Notes under the pieces: generated by a model
Told to the model about the DNA's origin: nothing
The model's input: only the letters and a program-made list of their open reading frames with translations
The model's database searches: none
Shown: in pieces, positions 17,850 through 25,685 of the stretch
How positions within the stretch are numbered: position 1 is the first letter of the stretch
How the letters are laid out: each line of letters begins with the position of its first letter
Program-made: the position numbers and the translations under genes
Assembly: GCF_002858745.1 (NCBI RefSeq)
Contig: NZ_PJRO01000022.1
Span: 1 to 64,000 of the forward strand
Direction: 5' to 3'
From: Mesorhizobium loti
GTDB taxonomy: Bacteria; Pseudomonadota; Alphaproteobacteria; Rhizobiales; Rhizobiaceae
Length of the DNA: 64,000 nucleotides

Positions 17850-18784
17850 CGCGGCTCGTCGTCAGTCACTATATGCCGGCCGATCATGGCACGCATGTGG
17901 ATTTCATCGTGCCGTGGACACAAAGGATCCAGGCAGCCTGTCCGACACTGGAATTCGAGTTACGCTTTGAAGGGCATGAACACGGGCTACTGGAAAACCA
18001 GTTCAGCCAGGTGTCCTCCGGTTTGGTCGATATTGCGCATTCTCCAGCCTCTCTGCCGGCAGGCCGCTTTCCGCTCACGAACCTGATGAATTTGCCTTTC
18101 CTGGTCGACGGCTCGCAGCAGGGGAGTGACCGCCTGTGGACCGCCCACGGTCCTTATCTCGAAGAGGAGTTCAGGCCGCTGCGCGTGCTTGCCCTGCATG
18201 CCGATAGCGGCGGCGTGCTCCACATGCGCGATACGGAAATCAGGTCGCTGGATGATCTTGCAGGCAAACGTATCCGCACGCCTGCCGGGGCGATCGCCGA
18301 TGCCATGCGTGCGTTGGGAGCCGAACCGGTGCATCTGCTTCCGCCGGCCATCGGCCGAGCGGCGAGGGCGGGCGAGATCGATGGCGCCGTGATGGCGTGG
18401 GATGTCCTTGCCTATACCGGGACGCAGGACCTCTTCCGGCATCACTATGACGATGTCTTCTATGTCTCGCCGCTTTATCTGGTCATCAATCCCGACAGCT
18501 ACGCCCGGCTGACAGAGGCGGAACAGCAGGCTTTGAACGCGCATTCCGGCGCCGACCTGACCAAGCGGTTTGGCGCTTACTGGAAATGCTGGTCCGCGCC
18601 GGGCCATGCCCTGGCGCTGCGCAAGGGCCACACGCTCGAGCCGCTTCCATCCGGAGTGCTTTCCGGCCTGCGCGCCGCCGCGGCGGCAAGCGTGCAGCAA
18701 CATCTCGATCGGTCGATCGGCGGAGGGCTGGGCAACGCGCCCGGCGTCATCGCCATATTTTCTGGACGAAACCGGCATGTCTAG
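17846..18784 (+). CDS. DctP-like TRAP solute-binding protein without signal peptide
   Basis: The 312-residue protein has the fold markers of DctP-type TRAP binding proteins: a long hinge, DLAGKRIRTPAGAIADAMRALGAEPV near residue 150, and RAGEIDGAVMAWDVL. It starts MTRLVVSHYMPADHGTHVDF directly with the first beta strand, so no secretion signal is present. The ATG overlaps the TGA of the amidohydrolase gene (ATGA), which makes the start firm. No DctQ or DctM membrane genes are nearby. It may act in the cytoplasm as a ligand-binding protein or enzyme partner, which is unusual for the family; loss of the signal peptide is the other explanation. Confidence 0.7.
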   Translation: MTRLVVSHYMPADHGTHVDFIVPWTQRIQAACPTLEFELRFEGHEHGLLENQFSQVSSGLVDIAHSPASLPAGRFPLTNLMNLPFLVDGSQQGSDRLWTAHGPYLEEEFRPLRVLALHADSGGVLHMRDTEIRSLDDLAGKRIRTPAGAIADAMRALGAEPVHLLPPAIGRAARAGEIDGAVMAWDVLAYTGTQDLFRHHYDDVFYVSPLYLVINPDSYARLTEAEQQALNAHSGADLTKRFGAYWKCWSAPGHALALRKGHTLEPLPSGVLSGLRAAAAASVQQHLDRSIGGGLGNAPGVIAIFSGRNRHV

Positions 18785-18813
18785 GGCCGGCCAAACAAGA
18801 AGGGGAGCGCGCG

Positions 18814-19884
18814 ATGCCGCATTATCCGACATGGGATGAAACATTTCGAGGCAAGGTCTGGCGCACGACGCATTTCCCTCGAATCGAGGAAGACATGCCG
18901 ACCTTCCTGGGTGTGCGCCACGCGCTTACGGAAGAGGATATCCAGGGGGCGGACGTAGTCATCATAGGCGCACCGTTCGTCGCCGGCTGGGGGCAGAAGT
19001 ACAGCGGTGTCGACAAGACGGAGTGGATTTCCGCCACGCGACGCGTGCGTCAGCAATCGATCCGTTATCGATCGGGCTATATCCAGGATTTCGACCTCGA
19101 CGTTTTCGAACATCTCAAGGTCGTCGATTTCGGCGATGCCGATATCCCCATCGAGACCAGCTATGACGGGCGCGCCGAAAAGATCCTCGAGGCGCAGGAG
19201 GCAACGATGGTCAAGGTGCGCGCGGCCCTGAAGGCCGGCGCCGTACCGATCGTCATCGGCCAGAACTCACCCTGCGGATCCTATGCCGTCGGTCGTCCGA
19301 TCGCAGAAACTGTCGAGGGTAAGGTCGGCATGGTGAGCCTCGATACGCATTGGGATGCCTGGCCCTATGACTGGGCCACCATGAGCGAGCATGTCGCGGG
19401 TTCGACAAACTGGAAGGACAAGCTGTACCGCGACTGCCCGAACTTCTCGATGGCTCACCTGGTTGAAATCGGCGAGCGCGGAATGCTCGAGGATCCGGCG
19501 ACGATCCGACGCTTCGTGAAGGCGGGCACGGATTTCATCCCGATGTGGCGTCTGCGCACCGAACTAGGCATCGAAGGGACGGTCAAGGCGCTCGACCGGG
19601 CTTTTGATGGGACGGATGCCGTCTATGCGCATTTCGACATGGATGTTCTGGGCGGCGCCGGTCCAAGTGACGGGGACATCCTCGGTGAACTGGCCGAGCC
19701 TATCGGCATGACCGATTACGAGGCGATCCGCCTGGGGCATGAGGTGGGCTTGCGCGGTGCAAACGGCCTTTCGTTCATCTGCATTCCGCCTGGGTCGGCC
19801 GTGACCTACCGGGTGATCGTCTACGTGATGATGTACTTCATGGCTGGCTTGGCGAAGCGAAAGATCGCCTCGCTCGGCAAGTGA
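18814..19884 (+). CDS. Agmatinase/arginase-fold ureohydrolase with altered metal site
   Basis: The 356-residue protein aligns with ureohydrolases (agmatinase, guanidinobutyrase). Five of the six usual Mn ligands are placed: Asp177, His179 and Asp181 in SLDTHWDAW, and Asp275 and Asp277 in HFDMDV. The first motif, normally GGDHS, reads GQNSP at residues 149-153, so the first metal His is missing, and the DP after the last Asp is replaced by GG. The enzyme may use another metal arrangement or have another activity. AAGGGGAG precedes the ATG at 18814. It lies between the amidohydrolase genes and a second deacetylase-like gene. Confidence 0.75.
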   Translation: MPHYPTWDETFRGKVWRTTHFPRIEEDMPTFLGVRHALTEEDIQGADVVIIGAPFVAGWGQKYSGVDKTEWISATRRVRQQSIRYRSGYIQDFDLDVFEHLKVVDFGDADIPIETSYDGRAEKILEAQEATMVKVRAALKAGAVPIVIGQNSPCGSYAVGRPIAETVEGKVGMVSLDTHWDAWPYDWATMSEHVAGSTNWKDKLYRDCPNFSMAHLVEIGERGMLEDPATIRRFVKAGTDFIPMWRLRTELGIEGTVKALDRAFDGTDAVYAHFDMDVLGGAGPSDGDILGELAEPIGMTDYEAIRLGHEVGLRGANGLSFICIPPGSAVTYRVIVYVMMYFMAGLAKRKIASLGK

Positions 19885-20104
19885 ACTGACCGGCCGTCGG
19901 AGGGGATATCGACCGATCGGCTGCACTTTATGTCAAGTGACTTTCTAAATAGGAATGCTACTTGACTAAAAGTACAGGCTCATCCATGAAAGGCAGATGC
20001 CTGTCTGCGGTCTAACGGATTAGTCCTGGCTGCGGCGCAGGAAGAGGGGCGGCATTCGGGTCGCCTCTTGGCACACAAAAAGAACACAAGGTTGGGGAGC
20101 TACC

Positions 20105-21007
20105 GTGGCTGCAGATGTTCTTCTCGTCGTCAATGTCGACAGCGATCCGGATCCCGTTTCGACCTATCAGGACGATGCCAGTATCCTCGCCAAATACGCG
20201 CGTATGCGTGAGATCATCGCACGCCATGCCGGTGGTGCGGCGGCTTGGACGCTGCTGACGGGATCGCTTTATCGCGACCGATTTTACGAAGGGGCCTTTG
20301 TCCCCTTCTGGCGCTCCCTTGCCGATGACGGCGCAGATCTTGTTATCCATCCGGAAGAGGATCTCTACGGTCCTGGCCCCGGAACTGAGCCGGAATCCTG
20401 CAGCTACTACGACACCGGTCATATGCGTGAGGTTATCCTGTCGCGTGCACGCAAGATGCGCGAAGCCGGGCTGCCGCTTTCGGCATATCGCGGCGGCTAT
20501 CACGGTTTCACTGCCGAGATCGGCGCCGTCCTGAAAGAAGCGGGAATAGCTATCGAACTGTCATGCGCGCCGGGGATCGTCTGGACGCAAAAGGCAGCGG
20601 CCTGGGGCGATGCGCCACTCTCGGCCTACTATATGTCGAGCGCCCGGCAGGCCGAGGTCGCGGGCGATGATGACGTTGCTCCGCTCTTCGAAATTCCGTG
20701 GGCATGGGATGCCGTGGAGCCGGGCCTTTCTCGCCGGTTCGTTGTCGGCGAGAATTACATGATCAACGAATTCTCCACCCTCGAAGCCATGAAGCGCGTC
20801 TGGGACACGGTCGTGCGGCGTGCGTCGGAGCGGGGCGAGCAGCAGATCGTGTCCATGGTCTGTCACACCTACACCATGGGTCTGTCCGAGTTCGAAGAGC
20901 GCCTGACTTCGATCCTCGACCATGTGAGCTCAAACGGCGGCGAGATGGTTTCCCCAACCCGCGCCAAGGCGATCTACGACCAACGCATGCTTGGCGAAGC
21001 AGGCTGA
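20105..21007 (+). CDS. Deacetylase-like barrel protein of unknown substrate
   Basis: The 300-residue product starts at a GTG with GGGGAG upstream. It opens VLLVVNVDSDPDP and carries YRGGYHGF in the middle and VCHTYTMG late, which resemble the Asp, Arg and His motifs of the NodB/CE4 barrel, but the classical HxxxH pair is not clear; HPEEDL may supply one His. I call it a divergent polysaccharide-deacetylase-fold protein by inference. It follows the ureohydrolase after 220 bases and precedes an amino-acid importer, so it probably belongs to the same catabolic set. Confidence 0.5.
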   Translation: MAADVLLVVNVDSDPDPVSTYQDDASILAKYARMREIIARHAGGAAAWTLLTGSLYRDRFYEGAFVPFWRSLADDGADLVIHPEEDLYGPGPGTEPESCSYYDTGHMREVILSRARKMREAGLPLSAYRGGYHGFTAEIGAVLKEAGIAIELSCAPGIVWTQKAAAWGDAPLSAYYMSSARQAEVAGDDDVAPLFEIPWAWDAVEPGLSRRFVVGENYMINEFSTLEAMKRVWDTVVRRASERGEQQIVSMVCHTYTMGLSEFEERLTSILDHVSSNGGEMVSPTRAKAIYDQRMLGEAG

Positions 21008-21097
21008 CTAGGCCGGGCTTTGCAAGCGGAACTTCCGCTCCCGCGACGGATGGTCGGGAGCGCGGGGACTCAAGAAAAACAAAGATGGGAGAACGAC

Positions 21098-21931
21098 ATG
21101 CGCAGCGCAATCATTGCAGGCATCGCCTTAGCCAGCCTTGCCTCATACTCGGGGGCCTTGGTGGCCGGCGAGATACCGCAATCGATACGTGACGCCGGAA
21201 AGTTGACGCTTTCGATCAACGCGACATTTCCTCCGATGGAATATGTCGACACGCAAACCAACACCTTCAAGGGACTGGATGTCGACCTCGTCGATGCGAT
21301 CGCCGAGCGGATGAAGCTGAAGGTTGAACGCACTGACGGGCTGTTCAACCAATTGATCCCCGCGCTCACGACGGGCCGGACCGATTTCATTCTTTCCGGC
21401 ATGATCGACAATGAGGAACGCCGCCAGTCGATGGATTTCGTCAACTATATGAAGGCCGGCGCGCAGTTCTATGTCCTCACCGACAGCGAATACAAGGATC
21501 CGGTCGAGCTGTGCGGGAAGGCCGTTGGCACGATCCGCTCCGCGAGCTATCTGAAGATCCTCGAGAAATGGAACGCCGATAACTGCGTCGCGGCGGGTCG
21601 CGCCCCCATCGAGATTATCGGATCGGAGAGTTCTCCCGATGTTCGCCTGCAGCTTCGCCAGGGGCGTGTCGTGGCTGGCGTGCAAGGTGGCGAGAGCATC
21701 CCCTTCACCAGCAAGCAGGAAGGGGGCGCCTATCGGCTCATCGGCGAGCCGCTGATCACGGCCTATTACGGTGCGGCCTTCCGCAAGGAGGACTCGGCTT
21801 TCCGTGATGCCTTCGCCGACGTGATCGAAGAGTTGATGGCCGATGGGACCTACAAGGCGATCTTCGAAAAGTGGGAACTCACGTCCCACGCACTTCCCCA
21901 CGTGATGATCAACAGCGAGCCCCGTCAGTGA
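21098..21931 (+). CDS. Polar amino-acid ABC transporter substrate-binding protein (SBP family 3)
   Basis: The 277-residue protein has a cleavable signal peptide (MRSAIIAGIALASLASYSG, site near LVAGEI) and the family-3 core: LTLSINATFPPMEYVD, FKGLDVDLVDAIAERM, LIPALTTGRTDFILSGM and ELCGKAVGTIRSASY. It binds a polar amino acid or similar amine in the periplasm. The stop codon shares one base with the permease start (TGATG). The solute may feed the hydrolases encoded upstream. Confidence 0.9.
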   Translation: MRSAIIAGIALASLASYSGALVAGEIPQSIRDAGKLTLSINATFPPMEYVDTQTNTFKGLDVDLVDAIAERMKLKVERTDGLFNQLIPALTTGRTDFILSGMIDNEERRQSMDFVNYMKAGAQFYVLTDSEYKDPVELCGKAVGTIRSASYLKILEKWNADNCVAAGRAPIEIIGSESSPDVRLQLRQGRVVAGVQGGESIPFTSKQEGGAYRLIGEPLITAYYGAAFRKEDSAFRDAFADVIEELMADGTYKAIFEKWELTSHALPHVMINSEPRQ

Positions 21932-22803
21932 TGAGTTCGCCTCGACGCGTATCCGACAATGCGGTCCCGGCAATGCCGGGACCTCTCAAGATCTCCGACT
22001 ACCATGTCGTTGCGCGCCCTCGTTTAGGGCGATGGATTTCCGGTGCGCTGATCATCGCTATCCTGGCGATGATCGGCTACGCCTTTGCGACCGGGAAGAT
22101 CGAGTGGGAGTATTTCTGGCAGTTCATGACGGTCCCGACCATTCTGGCCGGCGTTGCCAACACGGTTCTACTCGCGGTCCTCGCTATGATTATCGGTGTC
22201 GTGCTCGGAACGGTCTTCGCGATTATGCGCGGTTCCGACAATCCGATTATGCGATCCGTCGCTTTCGGTTACATCTGGCTGTTCCGTGGCACGCCCGTCC
22301 TGCTGCAGTTGATGCTTTGGTACAATCTGGCACTCGTCTTCCCGACGGTCGGCATACCCGGCGTCTGGTCGATGCGCATGATCGATCTGATGAGCCCGTT
22401 TTGGGCGGCCCTTCTGGGGCTGGGTCTCAACCAGGGGGCATATACCGCCGAGGTGATCCGTGCGGGCCTGCTGTCCGTCGACACTGGACAATACGAAGCT
22501 GCCAAGACCATCGGGATGACGCGGCTCAAGGCGTTGCGTCGCATCGTCCTGCCGCAGGCCATGCGTGTGGTCATTCCGCCTCTGGGCAACGAGTTCATTC
22601 TCCTGGTCAAGACAACCTCGCTGGCGAGCGTCATCCAGTTTTCCGAGGTTATGTACAACGCGGGAACCATCTACTACTCAAACGCCCGCGTCGTGGAATT
22701 GTTGTTTGTCGCAGGCGCCTGGTACCTGATCCTGGTGTCCTTCCTGACATTGTTCCAGATTCCGCTGGAGCGGCATTTTGCGAAGGGGAGCTTGTCCAGA
22801 TGA
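21931..22803 (+). CDS. Polar amino-acid ABC transporter permease (HisM/GlnP type)
   Basis: The 290-residue permease has a soluble N-terminal tail of about 35 residues, five or more membrane helices and the signature VLPQAMRVVIPPLGNEFILLVKTTSLASVI. LFRGTPVLLQLMLWY is also typical of the HisMQ group. Only one permease gene is present, so a homodimeric channel is likely. It is coupled at both ends: TGATG with the binding protein and ATGA with the ATPase. Confidence 0.9.
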   Translation: MSSPRRVSDNAVPAMPGPLKISDYHVVARPRLGRWISGALIIAILAMIGYAFATGKIEWEYFWQFMTVPTILAGVANTVLLAVLAMIIGVVLGTVFAIMRGSDNPIMRSVAFGYIWLFRGTPVLLQLMLWYNLALVFPTVGIPGVWSMRMIDLMSPFWAALLGLGLNQGAYTAEVIRAGLLSVDTGQYEAAKTIGMTRLKALRRIVLPQAMRVVIPPLGNEFILLVKTTSLASVIQFSEVMYNAGTIYYSNARVVELLFVAGAWYLILVSFLTLFQIPLERHFAKGSLSR

Positions 22804-23597
22804 CCGCCGCCGATCTCGCCCGCCCTGAGGGCGGGCAGCCTCTCTTGCGCATCTGCAATGTTACCAAGAAATTCCAGGATTATGTTGCCCTGGACGATGT
22901 CTCGCTTTCCGTTTCCAAGGGTGAGGTGGTCTGCCTCATCGGCGGGTCGGGTTCGGGAAAGACGACCCTGTTGCGATGCATAAACCAGCTGCACGACATA
23001 AATGACGGCACGATCTGGCTGGAGGACGAACTGGTCGGGTATCGGCAGGATGGGCTAAAACTTTATCCGCTGACCGAGAAAGAGACCATCCGGCAACGTC
23101 TGAAGAGCGGCATGGTGTTCCAGCGCTTCAACCTGTTTCCGCATATGACCGCGCTGCAGAATATCACCGAGGGCCCGGTGCAGGTCTTGAAGACGCCCCG
23201 TCAGGTTGCGGAAGCAACTGCGATGAAACTGCTCGAACGTGTCGGTCTTGCCACCAAGGCCTCCAGCTATCCGAGCCAGTTGTCGGGTGGGCAGCAGCAG
23301 CGCGTCGCCATTGCGCGTGCCTTGGCCATGAACCCGAAGATCATGCTGTTCGACGAGCCGACCTCGGCTCTCGATCCCGAACTTGTCGGAGAGGTGCTGG
23401 CGGTCATGCGCGAACTGGCACATTCCGGCATGACGATGGTGGTGGTCACGCACGAACTCGGCTTTGCCAGGGAGGTCGCCGACCGCGTCGTGTTCATGGA
23501 TCGCGGGGTAATCGTCGAAGAAGGTCCCGCTTCCGAAGTCCTTGTGTCACCGCGCGAGGCCCGCACCCAAGCTTTCATTTCCGCTGTCATCGGATAG
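22800..23597 (+). CDS. Polar amino-acid ABC transporter ATPase (GlnQ/HisP type)
   Basis: The 265-residue ATPase shows Walker A GGSGSGKTT, Q-loop MVFQRFNLFPHMT, signature LSGGQQQRVAIARALAM, Walker B IMLFDEPTSALDPE and the switch His in VVTHELGF. The insertion VGYRQDGLKLYPLTEKE between Walker A and the Q-loop is a common variant. The ATG overlaps the permease stop codon. It completes a three-gene importer and ends the plus-strand gene set that starts at 15653. Confidence 0.92.
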   Translation: MTAADLARPEGGQPLLRICNVTKKFQDYVALDDVSLSVSKGEVVCLIGGSGSGKTTLLRCINQLHDINDGTIWLEDELVGYRQDGLKLYPLTEKETIRQRLKSGMVFQRFNLFPHMTALQNITEGPVQVLKTPRQVAEATAMKLLERVGLATKASSYPSQLSGGQQQRVAIARALAMNPKIMLFDEPTSALDPELVGEVLAVMRELAHSGMTMVVVTHELGFAREVADRVVFMDRGVIVEEGPASEVLVSPREARTQAFISAVIG

Positions 23598-23606
23598 GGC
23601 GTCTCA

Positions 23607-23630
23607 ACCGGCGGCGAGTTCGCCGCTGGT
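23607..23630 (+). terminator. Possible hairpin terminator after the amino-acid importer
   Basis: About ten pairs (ACCGGCGGCGA with TTCGCCGCTGGT, one G-T pair) form a short-looped hairpin nine bases after the ATPase stop codon. No T-tract follows, so this is a weak call. Confidence 0.35.
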
Positions 23631-23685
23631 CCGTTGGCCTGGATCGTCGCCGGTTGCCAATTTTCTGTGCTCGACAGTCAGCGCA

Positions 23686-24045
23686 CTACGTAGGATTTGA
23701 GGCAGGCGGGTTCGATTGCAATTCTTCCGCACTTGCCGGACGAAGCAGGCCCAATGCCCTGCGCGCCATGAGGCAGTCGTCGCCGCCTGGCTCGCAGGCG
23801 CGGCAGACGTCCGGGCGGTTTTCATAGATGGAACACGAGGTCGATGTTCCGACTTTGCCGACAAGCGCTGAGCAGCGAGCACCATCGCAGCGCATCCCGC
23901 TTCCATCGCGGGAAACATTTTCAGGAGGAATTTGGTCGAGTTGAAAATCGGTCTCGGTCGAAAACCTCGGCCATGTCGACGAGTAGGAGCAGCACGCGCC
24001 ACAAACGTTGCAGTCGAAACCGTCGCTGGAGAGGGATGCGGTCAA
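23686..24045 (-). CDS. YkgJ-family cysteine-cluster protein
   Basis: The 119-residue protein contains the YkgJ pattern FDCNVCGACC near residue 12, further cysteines at MRCDGARCSAL, and the closing RPDVCRACEPGGDDC. The family is thought to bind Zn or an iron-sulfur centre; its function is not established. The start is a TTG at 24045, chosen because the CxxCxxCC motif normally begins about ten residues into the protein; no better codon is in frame. Confidence 0.72.
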   Translation of the reverse strand: MTASLSSDGFDCNVCGACCSYSSTWPRFSTETDFQLDQIPPENVSRDGSGMRCDGARCSALVGKVGTSTSCSIYENRPDVCRACEPGGDDCLMARRALGLLRPASAEELQSNPPASNPT

Positions 24046-24281
24046 GATCGTTTGGCACTCGGGTGTCGGCGCAACCCTGGTTGTTGTGCCACTCGCGTGT
24101 TTCGCGTGCGCGGCGTCGAACAGATTCGCATTGATATCGAAGGAACCGCCATCTTGGCTGGCGCGCCAACCGAGACTGTCTCTCGATTATTCCACTCCGG
24201 CCACGGCTGTGTTCCCGATCGAGGGTGCTGGAGGGGCTCTCCGCTGGCGGCAAACTGTATAGCCATAATTCGTTCTGACGG

Positions 24282-24659
24282 TCAGTCGCGCGCATTGCGC
24301 AGGCGCCCGATCAGCGCCGATACCGCAGTGATGTTCATTTCCTCGGGCGACCAGTTCGTGGCCTCCTCGATGTGCCTTGGGGCGAGTTCGCGATGGGTGC
24401 TGCCGCTATAGGCGGCGTCCGGATGGACGGACGTGTGGCCGCTCTTGGCATCGTGGCGGAGATACTCGATCAGGTAGTTGGGGCATTCGATGCGACCACG
24501 CACGCCGATCCGCACCTGCGCGTTGCCATGGATGCGGCGGCAGCGTTCCAGTTTCTCAAGGATACGGCGGACATACTCGACCGGATTGGCGAGCATTTGC
24601 ACTGCATCGGCGATGGTGGCGTCCGCCGCTATCGACACCAGAACGGCTCGCTTGGCCAT
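24282..24659 (-). CDS. Conserved hypothetical protein
   Basis: I do not recognise this 125-residue protein. It begins MAKRAVLVSIAADATIADAVQML, is rich in charged residues and has no signal peptide or membrane segment. The ATG at 24659 shares a base with the stop of the small helical gene upstream (TGATG), which supports both genes as real and co-translated. A minor stress or regulatory role is only a guess. Confidence 0.6.
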   Translation of the reverse strand: MAKRAVLVSIAADATIADAVQMLANPVEYVRRILEKLERCRRIHGNAQVRIGVRGRIECPNYLIEYLRHDAKSGHTSVHPDAAYSGSTHRELAPRHIEEATNWSPEEMNITAVSALIGRLRNARD

Positions 24660-24874
24660 CAGCGCTTTCCCTTGTGTTGGGCGGCGGATGCCGCCACGAG
24701 CTCTTCCGCTTCCTTTCCCAGGCGCAATTCCCGCAAACGCGCCGTTTTTTCTTCACGGGCCTGGCTTACGGCGTCGCGTTCCGAAAGGATCCGGTTCAGC
24801 GCCAGGGACTGCGTCTGCGTTTTGCTGAAGGACGCTTCGGCCTGGTCGTGCGATTTCTTGGAATTCGCGGTCAC
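24659..24874 (-). CDS. Small charged helical protein
   Basis: The 71-residue product starts at a GTG with AAGGA about ten bases upstream and reads MTANSKKSHDQAEASFSKTQ, then a helical part rich in Arg, Glu and Leu (SERDAVSQAREEKTARLREL). It resembles small hypothetical proteins I recall from rhizobia; no function is known. It is coupled to the hypothetical gene that follows and lies downstream of the cold-shock gene, separated from it by a terminator. Confidence 0.6.
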   Translation of the reverse strand: MTANSKKSHDQAEASFSKTQTQSLALNRILSERDAVSQAREEKTARLRELRLGKEAEELVAASAAQHKGKR

Positions 24875-24892
24875 GTCATCTCGATCCTTAAA

Positions 24893-24922
24893 AAGAAAAA
24901 AGGCCAGGCGAATGCCCGGCCT
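24893..24922 (-). terminator. Rho-independent terminator of the cold-shock gene
   Basis: On the minus strand a nine-pair stem (AGGCCGGGC, loop ATTC, GCCTGGCCT) is followed by TTTTTT. It lies 66 bases after the csp stop codon and before the start of the small helical gene. Confidence 0.85.
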
Positions 24923-24987
24923 TCCTGTGGCGTTCACCTCTCTACGATGCCAGTACATCCGTGGTCATCGGTGAGGCGAATGCCGAT

Positions 24988-25197
24988 TTAGGCAGCTGTG
25001 AGCTGATCGGCCGACATTTTGCCCGACTTCGTGTCGCGCACCATTTCGTAGCCGAGCTTCTGGCCCTCTGCGATGCTGCGCATTCCGGCGCGCTCGACAG
25101 CCGAAATGTGGACGAAAACGTCCTGGCTGCCATCGTCAGGTTGAATAAAGCCGAAGCCTTTTGTGGCGTTGAACCACTTAACTGTTCCAGTGCTCAT
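24988..25197 (-). CDS. CspA-family cold-shock protein
   Basis: The 69-residue single cold-shock domain contains the RNA-binding motifs KGFGFIQPDD (RNP1) and DVFVHISAV (RNP2), after the standard start MSTGTVKWFNATKG. Such proteins bind single-stranded RNA or DNA and melt RNA structure in the cold or in stationary phase. The ATG at 25197 has GGAAAGGG at good distance. A strong terminator follows the gene. Confidence 0.95.
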   Translation of the reverse strand: MSTGTVKWFNATKGFGFIQPDDGSQDVFVHISAVERAGMRSIAEGQKLGYEMVRDTKSGKMSADQLTAA

Positions 25198-25685
25198 GAT
25201 GAACCCTTTCCATGGAAATATTAATTTGCCCGCCGGGCGACTGCACAACGGAGATTATCTCGATTTTTGAAGGGAGAGGTTCGTCAAGGGCGCGTCTCAC
25301 GCGCGGATAAACAAAAGTCAGGCAAACAAATATCGATTGGGCGTTCGTAATCTTCTTGAGCGCCGATGTCAAATTTTGGTTTGGGTCACTCCGATTCAGT
25401 CGCTGATTGTCTCGCGGTTGCGGTAGAAACCACGTGGCCCTGCGCTCAGCCCAGTGATGGGGTCGTGAGGCTGGGTCTCATCATGATATAAGTGATTGAA
25501 AATATTTGATTATTCGTAAATTCTGGCGGAGAGAGCGTCAGCCATTTTGCTGTCTCATGTCATCTCAGTCAATGTAAATAATGAAGCAATATCAATTTCT
25601 TAATATAATATTGCTGGCTCGCGCCGTTGCAATTCGTATCATCCAATGCCATTATTTTTGGGGGGTAAGATGATGGGATAGAAAA
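25198..25685. other. AT-rich spacer between csp and the integrase
   Basis: These 488 bases should contain the csp promoter and untranslated leader and the integrase promoter. The part 25480-25680 is clearly richer in A and T than the surroundings (for example AATATTTGATTATTCG), a hint that foreign DNA starts here. No gene, tRNA or clear attachment site was found. Confidence 0.5.
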
